DNA of 64,000 bases from Verrucomicrobiaceae bacterium. Lineage in GTDB: Bacteria > Verrucomicrobiota > Verrucomicrobiia > Verrucomicrobiales > Verrucomicrobiaceae. The position numbers and the translations under genes were made by a program. Position 1 is the stretch's first letter. Each line of letters opens with the position of its first letter. Shown here one piece after another: positions 24,242 to 32,343 of the stretch. The DNA lies in contig CANIBP010000013.1 of assembly GCA_947466075.1 (NCBI GenBank), positions 38,994 to 102,993 of the forward strand, read 5' to 3'. Below the pieces are notes generated by a model. It was not told where the DNA came from and did no database searches. It worked only from the letters and a program-made list of their open reading frames with translations.

Positions 24242-25345
24242 TCACGCATCAATCAACTCCGCCCACTCCGTCATGTGTCGCTCCCACGTCAGTGGCAGAA
24301 CCGTGGCGTGCGCCGCTTGGGACATGGCTGCGCGTTGGGTTTCGCCAAGATCGAGTGCTTCCTGTATACGCTGAGCGAGTTCGGCGGCTTGCTGCGGATG
24401 GTAGAGCATGAAGCCATTCTCGCCGTTTCGAATTTGATCAACGGCACCATCCATGACGGAGACGATACCAGGCGTGCCGCAGGCCATGCTTTGCAGTACG
24501 GTATTGGAAAAAGCGTCATACTGCGTGGGATGCACAAACCAGTCGGCGGACTGATACAGCTCTACGAGATTGCTGGTCACGGGGACAGCGCGAATGCGTG
24601 GGGCGATGCCAAGGCGCTTGATTTTTTCTCGCAAGGCGGGGCTGAGGCTTTTTCCGGCGATCCATAAGGTGGCGTCGATGGTTTGCATGGCCTCCAGTAG
24701 CGGCTCCAAACCACGGCGACGGTGGCTGAGTGAAACGAAGAGAAGCACGGGCTTCGTAGGATCGGTTTGCAGCTTGCGGCAGAGCAGTTCACGCACATTG
24801 GCGCGGTTCTCGGCTGGTTTGAAGAGCTGCGTCTCCACGGGCGGTGGGAGAATGCGGAAGCGGTCGCCATCGGTGCCGTAAATGCCCTGAAGTTGAGCCG
24901 CGACACGAGCAGAGCTGGTAACGAACTGCTTGGTCTCCTTGCCCGTGTAAAGCCGACGCTCCAAATGCAATTCATAGAGGTGCTTCAAGCTCCAGCGCTG
25001 CCAGAGTGGGAGAAGGTTGCCGTAGAGTCGGTGACAGCCGGTGCCGTTGCGGTGAATGTTCTGCAAGCAGGTGCGGCCAAATCCAATGGTCAGATCGACC
25101 TGCGCCTCAGCGGCGGCACGTTGAGCGAGACGATTGAAGTGCCACATGCGCATCGTGGCCGAGCCACGCAGGCGCGGCAGTAGCTCCCAGCGGCCCGGCA
25201 TTGCCGCACCAATCTCGGGCGTGGTCAGCGAAGTAATGTAAGTGAGTTCATGCCCTGCAGCAGCGAGGCGCTTGGCAAATTCGATGATGAAGGTCTCCAC
25301 AGCGGTGCTGCGGATGATTTGCGGATGGATCAGGGCCAGCTTCAT
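24242..25345 (-). CDS. Glycosyltransferase, GT4 family (WaaG-like)
   Basis: The 367-residue GT-B enzyme has an N-terminal acceptor domain (IHPQIIRSTAVETFIIEFAKRL) and a C-terminal nucleotide-sugar domain. The GT4 motif is YDAFSNTVLQSMACGTPGI, followed by an acidic NGENGFML segment. It is the third gene of a ketosynthase-GT2-GT4 operon; its ATG overlaps the stop of the GT2 gene by four bases. The likely role is lipopolysaccharide core or glycolipid assembly at the cytoplasmic face. Donor and acceptor are not known. Confidence 0.9.
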   Translation of the reverse strand: MKLALIHPQIIRSTAVETFIIEFAKRLAAAGHELTYITSLTTPEIGAAMPGRWELLPRLRGSATMRMWHFNRLAQRAAAEAQVDLTIGFGRTCLQNIHRNGTGCHRLYGNLLPLWQRWSLKHLYELHLERRLYTGKETKQFVTSSARVAAQLQGIYGTDGDRFRILPPPVETQLFKPAENRANVRELLCRKLQTDPTKPVLLFVSLSHRRRGLEPLLEAMQTIDATLWIAGKSLSPALREKIKRLGIAPRIRAVPVTSNLVELYQSADWFVHPTQYDAFSNTVLQSMACGTPGIVSVMDGAVDQIRNGENGFMLYHPQQAAELAQRIQEALDLGETQRAAMSQAAHATVLPLTWERHMTEWAELIDA

Positions 25346-26133
25346 TCTGCGCGCTTCGATTTGGCTTCGGCTTCGCTTTCGAACAGGCGGCTGTAGCGGT
25401 CAAACGTGAAGAACGCCGTCGCCCCGGCGATCCACAGGCCAGGAAAACCGTCGAGAAAACCGAACTTCAACACATAGGCCCGCACAAAGCGCCACCACGG
25501 CCGGAACAACGTGTGGAGCAGCGACCAGCGCTTGCCTTTGCTATGCTGCGTCTGCAAAAACACATCGGAGTAGCTGATGTGCTTGGTGAGGTAATGCTGA
25601 ATGTTTTTGAACGAGTAATGCAGCAGATCGCCGTGCAGCGTGGTGCATTCACCTGCGACGACGAGTCGCTCATGCACTTGCCCACCGCCATCGGCCTGCC
25701 ACTGGCTTTTGTCGCGGCGAAACAACCGCACTTTGCGGTCGGGATACCAATCACCATGATGAATCCAGCGCCCCATGAACCACACGAGGCGCGACATCCA
25801 TGCACCGTCGAACTTTGCCTCATCGCCGTTGGCAAAGAAGCGCTGGATCGACTCGCGCAACTCGGGCGTAAGCTCCTCATCGCAGTCTAGCGCCAGAATC
25901 CATGGCTGAGAGCAGAGCGTGAGGCAGTGATTCTTCTGCGCCGTGTAGCCGAGCCAGGGCTGATGCACGAACTTCGCGCCAAACTCGGCGGCAATCTCTG
26001 CGGTGCGATCCGTGGAGCCGGAATCAACGATGACGATCTCCTGCGCGATCTCCGCCGCACTGGCGAGGCAGCGGCGCAGATTGGCCTCCTCGTTGTGCGA
26101 GATGATGGAAATCGAAAGCGGCAGCCGAGTCAT
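25342..26133 (-). CDS. Glycosyltransferase, GT2 family (WaaE/LgtF-like)
   Basis: The 263-residue GT-A enzyme shows SISIISHNEEANLRRCL, VDSGSTDRTAEIA, then ALDCDEELTPEL with the metal-binding DxD. KVRLFRRD and a C-terminal membrane-associated helix (FLDGFPGLWIAG) match the LPS core beta-1,4-glucosyltransferase group. ATG 26131-26133 was chosen over an earlier in-frame ATG because the domain begins right there. It lies 45 bp after the ketosynthase gene and overlaps the GT4 gene, so the three are probably one transcript. Confidence 0.9.
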   Translation of the reverse strand: MTRLPLSISIISHNEEANLRRCLASAAEIAQEIVIVDSGSTDRTAEIAAEFGAKFVHQPWLGYTAQKNHCLTLCSQPWILALDCDEELTPELRESIQRFFANGDEAKFDGAWMSRLVWFMGRWIHHGDWYPDRKVRLFRRDKSQWQADGGGQVHERLVVAGECTTLHGDLLHYSFKNIQHYLTKHISYSDVFLQTQHSKGKRWSLLHTLFRPWWRFVRAYVLKFGFLDGFPGLWIAGATAFFTFDRYSRLFESEAEAKSKRAE

Positions 26134-26178
26134 GCGTGGCGCGACATTGGCGCATCCTGAGGACGTGCCAAGCAAGAA

Positions 26179-27339
26179 TCAAACGACAGCCAGCGACACT
26201 GCCGCGTTGTGCCCACCCATGCCTGAGGCAAGTTTGATCACACGATCGCCCGAAGCAACCTTCATCGGCGATTCATTGAGCCGCAGTCCGCACTCTGGAG
26301 GCGTGAGGCCAGGTAGTACCGCTGGAAGCCAGCCTTCGGCCATGCAGGCCACCAATAGCGCCACATCCAGCAAGCCACTCGCACCCAGCGTGTGGCCGGT
26401 TTGCGGCTTGAGCGGCAGTAGAGGCACGTTCTTGCCTTCCAACGCACGCTTTAATGCCGGAGGTTCGACCCGCGCATGATTCAGCGTGCCCGTCGCGTGA
26501 GGACACAGCGCAACGATTTTGCCACGATCTCCCGCGTTTATTGCTCCACGCACACAATCCTCGATGCCGCCACCATCGTCGGGGATCATGAGCGCGTCAT
26601 AGGCGTCACTGTTCGCAGTATAATGTTCGATGCGGCATAGCTTGGCTTTTCCATCTGCATCACGCTCCAACGTCAATGCCACGGCCGCTTCTCCTGGCAA
26701 AAAGCCGCTCGTGGCGCTAATGCCGGTTGTGGCGAAGGTATCATTGATGCCGTTCGTAGAAAGCAAACCCGTGTCACGGAAGTCTCGCAGCAATTCCGGC
26801 AATAGAGGCAGATCTACGGCTACCACGAGTGCTCTAGGAGCTAAACCACTGGCCACCGCCAGCCAAGCCATGCCCAAGGCATCAAGACCGGAGGAACAGC
26901 CATTGGAACACATCTGCCACGGGCCACGAATGCCTAGATCAATGCTCACCGCCGCAGCTATTTCACAATGCATCGTATTGCTGGCACTGAACTTGCGAAC
27001 CGGTCTACGCCATGCATTGGAACCCATTATTTCTCCCACATTCCCTCGGCTACTGGCAGCAAAGAGCCAAGACTCACGCAGTGCCAGTGGCGACCAACCA
27101 GCACGCCGTACCGCTTCGCGCGCCACGGATATCGCCGCATTGCTGGCAGCACCGTAACGGCGTCCTTTCAGTAGTTCGCGTGCTGGCAGCATCCCGACTG
27201 GCAGCGTGGCAAATTCCGCCAGGCAAGTTTGTGGCTGCAAGACTCCACGCCGCTCCCGCAGCGCTGCAACACAGTCCGCAATTTTCACACCAAGCCCACA
27301 GGCCGTCTCCACGGCTGTGATGAACACAGATTCCATCAT
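26179..27339 (-). CDS. Beta-ketoacyl synthase (FabF-like, stand-alone)
   Basis: The ~386-residue thiolase-fold enzyme condenses acyl chains with malonyl-ACP. The active-site Cys lies in MCSNGCSSGLDALG, and the two His are in CPHATGTLNH and QTGHTLGASG, so the Cys-His-His triad is intact. GEAAVALTLE and the GMGGHN tail fit the family. It has no adjacent ACP or reductase; it precedes two glycosyltransferase genes. That context suggests a specialised acyl chain for a glycolipid rather than housekeeping fatty-acid synthesis. Two consecutive ATGs (27339, 27336) are equally good starts. Confidence 0.88.
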   Translation of the reverse strand: MMESVFITAVETACGLGVKIADCVAALRERRGVLQPQTCLAEFATLPVGMLPARELLKGRRYGAASNAAISVAREAVRRAGWSPLALRESWLFAASSRGNVGEIMGSNAWRRPVRKFSASNTMHCEIAAAVSIDLGIRGPWQMCSNGCSSGLDALGMAWLAVASGLAPRALVVAVDLPLLPELLRDFRDTGLLSTNGINDTFATTGISATSGFLPGEAAVALTLERDADGKAKLCRIEHYTANSDAYDALMIPDDGGGIEDCVRGAINAGDRGKIVALCPHATGTLNHARVEPPALKRALEGKNVPLLPLKPQTGHTLGASGLLDVALLVACMAEGWLPAVLPGLTPPECGLRLNESPMKVASGDRVIKLASGMGGHNAAVSLAVV

Positions 27340-27426
27340 GATTCGACACAGCCGCAAAACTCACGCCATGCAACTCTCGTCATAATGCCGTTACATCACC
27401 CTCACAAAAAATAAACAAGCCAAAGA

Positions 27427-27456
27427 TTGACACTCAAAGTAGTAACCCGCTATATT
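27427..27456 (+). promoter_or_regulatory. Sigma-70-type promoter of the bactofilin operon
   Basis: TTGACA (27427-27432) and TATATT (27451-27456) are separated by 18 bp, a near-perfect housekeeping promoter. Transcription would begin near 27463, only about three bases before ATG 27466, so the message may be almost leaderless. The same bases could be read as a TTG-started N-terminal extension of the protein, which is less likely. Confidence 0.7.
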
Positions 27457-27465
27457 TTTATCCTC

Positions 27466-27990
27466 ATGTTAAGGCAAATCATTGGACAACCCGAAGGGCA
27501 AAAGGAAGACAAGCGTTCCGAGGCATCCGCACCGGCTCCCGCAGCCGAGCGCGCACCCATTCTCTCTACCGCATCCGCTCCCGCTGCACAACCCACACGC
27601 ACACACTCCGCACCCCCAGTCATGACCACTAGTAAAAACGTTCTCGCCAACGATGTCGAAATCAAAGGCTCCATCAAATTTTCCCACGATCTCATCATCG
27701 ACGGCAAGATTGAAGGCGAAGTCATCTCTGAAGGTAGTCTCACCGTGGGTGAAAACGCCCTCATCAAAGGCGAGGTTAAAACCCGCTCCGTCATCATTTT
27801 CGGCAAGGTCGAAGGCAACATCACCGTCGCGGAACGTTGTGAACTCAAGAGCAACGCCATCCTCGTTGGTGACATCGCTGCCGGCACCCTCGCCATCGAA
27901 GAAGGTGCTACCTTCATGGGTCAATCCCAGGTCGGCAAGAAGTCCGATCCGAAGCCTGCCTTCGGCGGCGCCCCAAAACCACAACCTTAA
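27466..27990 (+). CDS. Bactofilin (polymer-forming cytoskeletal protein)
   Basis: The 174-residue protein has a disordered Ala/Pro-rich N-terminal tail (residues 1-50). A bactofilin beta-helix follows (VEIKGSIKFSHDLIIDGKIEG, then repeats such as VIIFGKVEGNI and AILVGDIAAGTLAIEEGA) and a short basic tail. Bactofilins form nucleotide-free filaments at the membrane and position cell-wall enzymes. It is the first gene of a run with a second bactofilin and an L,D-transpeptidase. The start at ATG 27466 is supported by the promoter just upstream. Confidence 0.93.
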   Translation: MLRQIIGQPEGQKEDKRSEASAPAPAAERAPILSTASAPAAQPTRTHSAPPVMTTSKNVLANDVEIKGSIKFSHDLIIDGKIEGEVISEGSLTVGENALIKGEVKTRSVIIFGKVEGNITVAERCELKSNAILVGDIAAGTLAIEEGATFMGQSQVGKKSDPKPAFGGAPKPQP

Positions 27991-28005
27991 CCTGCCTCTA
28001 ACCTA

Positions 28006-29088
28006 GTGTTTGGGCGGATCTTCGGCTCGAAGTCCAGCATCCTTCCCACACCACCTAAGAATCAAATCGAAGTGGTGTGTCCGTCTTGTGGCGCGGCTCA
28101 GTATGAGCCGCGCCTCGTCGTTTCCACGTTTTGCAAAAAATGCGGCGTTCACCTCACCATTCATAAACGCCGCGTCGTTGCTTCCGAGGTCAGTCGCTCT
28201 GGCGCAGGCATGGCAGCAGACGAATGGAGTGTAGATCAAGCGCCTGCGGCAACATCAGCGCCCCCAGGGACTGCGGCAGAGGTTAAACCTGAAATTAAGA
28301 GCGAGGGGCAACCTTCCACTGCTGAAACACTCTCTGCCACCGATGGATTCGGTGCTTTCCTACAGGCCCAGACACAATCCGCGACACCAGAAACTGTCCC
28401 GATCAATGCCGATGGTGAATCCATGACGGCAAGCATGCGTCGCCCGCAATCCAATTCGCCCCCGCCGACCCCGTCCCCGGCGCCACAAACGGCCAACTCG
28501 CTTCAAAAGATGAAGGAGCAAGGCATGTACCGAAATCAGTACTTCAAAGACGCCGAGTGCTTCGATTGCGGTCACAAATTCAAAACCGGCCGCTCCGCCA
28601 AATCCGCCAACTGTCCCGCCTGCGGTATCGCTTTCTCGCTCGAAGACGTGGAGATCAACATGACCTCCACTCAGCCCATCAAAACGCGTGGTGATGTCCT
28701 CGTCCGCAAACGTGGCCGTCTTTCTGCCAGCAGCGTGCATTGCCGTGATCTCGAATGCCACGGCATCATCGAGGCCAATGTGACGTGCACCGGAGACGCC
28801 ACCTTCCGCACCACTGGAAGCATCATCGGTGAAATTCGCTGCCAGCGCTTTGTCGTCGAAAAAGGCGCGGATGTCGCATTCCTCAATTCGGTGCATGCCA
28901 CCGAAGTTGAAGTCCAGGCACGCGTTACCGGCACCATCTTCAGCACCGGCCTCGTGCTCATCGGCGGTAACGGCTCCATCAACGGCGATGTCACCGCCCG
29001 CTCCGTTTCCATCGAACCTGGTGGTGAACTCAACGGCGCAATGAACATCGTGCGCGGTAAGAATCCGACTCCTGCACCGGGAGTCTGA
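28006..29088 (+). CDS. Bactofilin-domain protein with two zinc ribbons
   Basis: The 360-residue protein starts at GTG 28006, 15 bp after the first bactofilin. Residues 25-46 form a CPSC...CKKC ribbon and 185-206 a CFDC...CPAC ribbon, separated by ~135 residues of Pro/Ser/Thr-rich linker. Residues about 225-350 are a bactofilin beta-helix (GRLSASSVHCRDLECHGII, VTGTIFSTGLVLIGGNGSI). Ribbons on a bactofilin suggest it docks partner proteins or nucleic acid onto the filament. The exact role is unknown. Confidence 0.85.
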   Translation: MFGRIFGSKSSILPTPPKNQIEVVCPSCGAAQYEPRLVVSTFCKKCGVHLTIHKRRVVASEVSRSGAGMAADEWSVDQAPAATSAPPGTAAEVKPEIKSEGQPSTAETLSATDGFGAFLQAQTQSATPETVPINADGESMTASMRRPQSNSPPPTPSPAPQTANSLQKMKEQGMYRNQYFKDAECFDCGHKFKTGRSAKSANCPACGIAFSLEDVEINMTSTQPIKTRGDVLVRKRGRLSASSVHCRDLECHGIIEANVTCTGDATFRTTGSIIGEIRCQRFVVEKGADVAFLNSVHATEVEVQARVTGTIFSTGLVLIGGNGSINGDVTARSVSIEPGGELNGAMNIVRGKNPTPAPGV

Positions 29089-29102
29089 CTTCGCATGCGA
29101 GT

Positions 29103-29921
29103 ATGAAACGCCGTGCACTTTTGCTTGTGCTGGCACTCGTCATTCTGAGTGTCGTGGCCTATCGCCTGGGGACACAGAATTCGTTCCATGAAGGCGCCTC
29201 TCAACTCATGCAAATGCTCACTCGCGATCATCTAACCCTGCCCTACCCCGCACCACCTTCAGCGGAGCAATGGCAGTCCATGAACGCCACTGATCGCCTC
29301 GCTGATGTCAATTCACGCCTGCTGCCAAAACTGCGCGACGAACTCGCCACCAAAAAGCTCCATCTCGGCCAACCAGCCTTCATCCGCATCTTCAAAGAAA
29401 GCCGCGAACTCGAACTCTGGCTCGAAAGCGGTGACGAGCGGTGGCAACTATTCCGCAATTATCCCATCGCCTGCTTTTCCGGCACGCTCGGCCCCAAAAC
29501 CCGCGAAGGCGACATGCAGTCCCCCGAAGGCTTCTACACCGTCACGCCGCAGCAGCTCAATCCTATGAGCCGGTATCACCTCTCCTTCAACGTCGGTTAC
29601 CCCAACGCCTACGATCTCGCGCATCAGCGCACCGGCAGTCTCATCATGGTCCATGGCGACACCTGTAGCATCGGTTGCTTCGCCATGACCGATCCGCTCA
29701 TCGAGGAAATCTATCTCACCGTCGAAGGTGCGCTCAAAAACACCTCCACCGTTCCCATCCACATCTTCCCTTTTCGCATGACCGCTGAACGCATGCAGAA
29801 AGAACAAATCTCCCCACACATCAACTTTTGGCAGAACCTTCTTCCTGCCTACGACCGCTTCGAGAAAAACCACAGTATCCCGCCAATCACCGTGGAAAAC
29901 GGTCTCTATCGCGTCCCCTGA
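29103..29921 (+). CDS. YkuD-type L,D-transpeptidase (YafK-like)
   Basis: The 272-residue protein has an N-terminal signal anchor (LLLVLALVILSVVAY), placing the enzyme in the periplasm. The catalytic motif HGDTCSIGC occupies residues 184-192 with Cys192 as nucleophile. FSGTLGPKTREGDMQSPEGFY matches the YafK/ErfK group. These enzymes make or cut 3-3 cross-links or attach proteins to peptidoglycan. It lies 14 bp after the zinc-ribbon bactofilin, which suggests the filament positions this enzyme. Confidence 0.93.
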   Translation: MKRRALLLVLALVILSVVAYRLGTQNSFHEGASQLMQMLTRDHLTLPYPAPPSAEQWQSMNATDRLADVNSRLLPKLRDELATKKLHLGQPAFIRIFKESRELELWLESGDERWQLFRNYPIACFSGTLGPKTREGDMQSPEGFYTVTPQQLNPMSRYHLSFNVGYPNAYDLAHQRTGSLIMVHGDTCSIGCFAMTDPLIEEIYLTVEGALKNTSTVPIHIFPFRMTAERMQKEQISPHINFWQNLLPAYDRFEKNHSIPPITVENGLYRVP

Positions 29922-29943
29922 CTAACCTTCTAATTGATCTACT

Positions 29944-30930
29944 GTGAATTCATTGACTCTCACTACCGCCAAAACCTTCACTTGGACCACGCTCCCTGAA
30001 GCAGCCTCTCCGCAACAAGGCGAAGCCCTCGTCGCCATCCGCGCCATCGGCATCTGCGGCACCGACTTCAGTGGCTACCTCGGCAAGATGCCTTTCATCG
30101 AGTTCCCGCGCATCCTTGGGCATGAACTCGGTGTTGAAGTCCTCGCCGTGGGTGAAGGCGTCACGCATCTTCAAGTCGGCGACCGTTGCTCCGTCGAGCC
30201 TTACCTCAACTGCGGCGCCTGCCACTCCTGCCAACGCGGCAGCACCAACTGCTGCGAAACGCTGCAAGTCCTCGGCGTGCATTGCGACGGGGGCATGCGC
30301 GAGCGCATGATCCTGCCCGCGCACAAACTCCATCCCTGCAATGCCCTCGACTTCGAGCAGATCGCTCTCGTCGAAACCCTCGCCATCGGCTGTCATGCGG
30401 TGAATCGTGCCCAAGTCACCGCCTCCGACGACGTCCTCATCATCGGCGCTGGTCCCATCGGCCTCACCGTGCTCGAATTCGCCCGCGCTGCGAACTCCGC
30501 CATAACCATCCTCGAACTCAGCGCCGCACGTCGCGAGTTCGTCGCGCAAAACTACCCCGGCGTGAAAATCGTCGCGTCATTGCCGGATGAACCCGCCTTC
30601 CAGATCGTCTTCGACGCCACTGGCAATCCTGGCTCCATGGCCGCCACGCTGCGCTTCGCCCGCTTCACCGGCCGCATCGTCTATGTCGGCATCACCAAGG
30701 AACCCGTCCTCATCGACGACCCGCTCTTTCATCGCCGCGAATTGTCCCTCCTCGCCAGCCGCAACGCCGTCGCCTCCGACTTCCCACGCATTCTCGACAT
30801 GATCCAGTCCGGCCAGATCAACACACGCCCCTGGATTAGCCACAGGTGCGAGTTCGGTGAACTGCCAGCGCAGATGGACGCCTGGCTACTGCCCGAATCC
30901 CGCGTCATCAAAGCCGTCGTTGCCTTGTGA
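29944..30930 (+). CDS. Zinc-dependent medium-chain alcohol/polyol dehydrogenase
   Basis: The 328-residue protein (GTG start 29944) has the MDR layout: the catalytic-zinc site GICGTDF and GHELGVEV, a structural-zinc lobe with closely spaced Cys (CGACHSCQRGSTNCC), and a Rossmann domain beginning VLIIGAGPIGLTVLEFA. It resembles sorbitol or sugar-acid dehydrogenases (e.g. L-galactonate type). The spacing of 22 bp from the L,D-transpeptidase gene permits co-transcription, but a metabolic link is not evident. The substrate is not determined. Confidence 0.9.
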   Translation: MNSLTLTTAKTFTWTTLPEAASPQQGEALVAIRAIGICGTDFSGYLGKMPFIEFPRILGHELGVEVLAVGEGVTHLQVGDRCSVEPYLNCGACHSCQRGSTNCCETLQVLGVHCDGGMRERMILPAHKLHPCNALDFEQIALVETLAIGCHAVNRAQVTASDDVLIIGAGPIGLTVLEFARAANSAITILELSAARREFVAQNYPGVKIVASLPDEPAFQIVFDATGNPGSMAATLRFARFTGRIVYVGITKEPVLIDDPLFHRRELSLLASRNAVASDFPRILDMIQSGQINTRPWISHRCEFGELPAQMDAWLLPESRVIKAVVAL

Positions 30931-30981
30931 GGCGGCACGCGCCATTCATTCAAAGCCGTCCGGTAAGTCCACTCTGAATTC

Positions 30982-31052
30982 ACCACAGAGGACACTGAGA
31001 AACACAGAGCCTCTGCACTCTGATCTCTGTGAGCCTCTGTGCACTCTGTGGT
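30982..31052. repeat. Intergenic inverted repeat built of CACAGAG/CTCTGTG words
   Basis: ACCACAGAG (30982-30990) is the exact reverse complement of CTCTGTGGT (31044-31052), and further CACAGAG and CTCTGTG copies lie between them. The element fills much of the 186-bp gap before the methyltransferase gene and could fold into a long imperfect hairpin. Elements of this appearance occur between genes in related phyla; the function is unknown. Confidence 0.65.
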
Positions 31053-31116
31053 TGACCTTCCCTCCATTCATTCGGCACTTCAGCTTTTCAAATTTCAGCT
31101 TTCTGCTTTTCCCCTT

Positions 31117-32286
31117 ATGCCCACCCTCACCGTCCAGCCCCGCGCCCGCCTCTTCCACGGTCACCTCTGGGTTTACGCCACTGAAATTCAGAAACGTTTC
31201 GGCGATCCCAAGCCCGGCGACGTCGTCCATCTCCAAGACGTGCGCGGCAAGCCCCTCGGCAGCGCCATCTACAACCCGGTGTCGCAGATCTCCGCGCGTT
31301 TGTTCTCCTACCGCCGCCAGGATCTCGATCTCGACTTCTTCACGCGCCGCATCCAGCGCGCCATCAAGGTGCGCGAAGCCGCCAACGTCGATCTGAACCT
31401 CTGCCGCCTCGTCTGGAGCGAGTCCGACGGCCTCCCCGGCGTCATCATCGACCGCTACGGCGACTTCCTCGTGCTCCAGACGCTCACCCTCGCGATGGAT
31501 CTGCGCAAAGACCTCATCATCCAGGCCCTCAACGACCTCTTGAAGCCACGCGGCATCGTCGAGCGCAACGAAGGCGCCGTGCGTAAGGCCGAAGGCATGG
31601 AACTCATCAAAGGCGTCATCAGCGGCGAGACGCCCGCGCCCTACGTCGTCCGTTATCAGGGCAGCGCCTTCCACGCCGACCTCCTCGAAGGCCAGAAGAC
31701 CGGCCTCTACCTCGATCAGCTCGACAACTACCAGCTTGTCTCCGCTTTGGCCAAAGGCCGCCGCGTGCTCGACTGCTTCTCCAATCAAGGCGGCTTCGCC
31801 CAGGCCTGCGCCCTCGCCGGAGCCAGCGAAGTCACCGCCGTGGACATCAGCGAGTCCGCCACTGAGGTCGCGAAACAAAACGCCGCCATCTCCGGCACAC
31901 AGATCAATTGCATCGCCGAAAACTGCTTCGACTTCCTCAAGCGCAACGAAGCCGCCGCCGCTCGCTACGACCTGATCATCCTCGATCCGCCCTCCTTCAC
32001 CAAAACCAAAAGCTCCGTGCGCGATGCGCTACGCGGCTACAAGGAGATCCACCTCCGCGCCATGAAGATGCTCGAACCCGGCGGCATCTTCGCCACCTTC
32101 ACCTGCTCCCACCACGTCAGCGCCGAGGAATTCCACAGCAGCATCACCGACGCCGCCGTCGATGCGAAGAAGACGCTCCGCCGCGTCACCACCTACACCC
32201 AGCGCCCGGACCATCCTATCCTCGCCACCATCCCCGAAACCGAATACCTCCGCGGCTACGCGTATGAGGTGGTGGCTTCGTGGTGA
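31117..32286 (+). CDS. rlmI: Class I rRNA large-subunit (cytosine-5) methyltransferase, RlmI-like
   Basis: The 389-residue protein has an N-terminal PUA-type RNA-binding domain (RARLFHGHLWVYATEI) and a Rossmann methyltransferase with VLDCFSNQGGFAQACALAGA, VTAVDISESA and the catalytic loop LIILDPPSFTK. TCSHHVSAEEF near the end carries the conserved Cys region. RlmI makes m5C1962 in 23S rRNA of E. coli; the exact target here is inferred. ATG 31117 starts at the PUA domain; the frame is open farther upstream, into the inverted repeat, but that part is not protein-like. Confidence 0.92.
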   Translation: MPTLTVQPRARLFHGHLWVYATEIQKRFGDPKPGDVVHLQDVRGKPLGSAIYNPVSQISARLFSYRRQDLDLDFFTRRIQRAIKVREAANVDLNLCRLVWSESDGLPGVIIDRYGDFLVLQTLTLAMDLRKDLIIQALNDLLKPRGIVERNEGAVRKAEGMELIKGVISGETPAPYVVRYQGSAFHADLLEGQKTGLYLDQLDNYQLVSALAKGRRVLDCFSNQGGFAQACALAGASEVTAVDISESATEVAKQNAAISGTQINCIAENCFDFLKRNEAAAARYDLIILDPPSFTKTKSSVRDALRGYKEIHLRAMKMLEPGGIFATFTCSHHVSAEEFHSSITDAAVDAKKTLRRVTTYTQRPDHPILATIPETEYLRGYAYEVVASW

Positions 32287-32343
32287 TCAAAGAACGTGAA
32301 ACAGGCTGCCAGATTATGCTGACAGCCTTCCACCTCGTCAGCC

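Noticed and set aside
32306..32329. Intrinsic terminator between rlmI and the ROK kinase gene
   Set aside because: The GGCTG/CAGCC stem has mismatches and a long loop, and no T-run follows on either strand.
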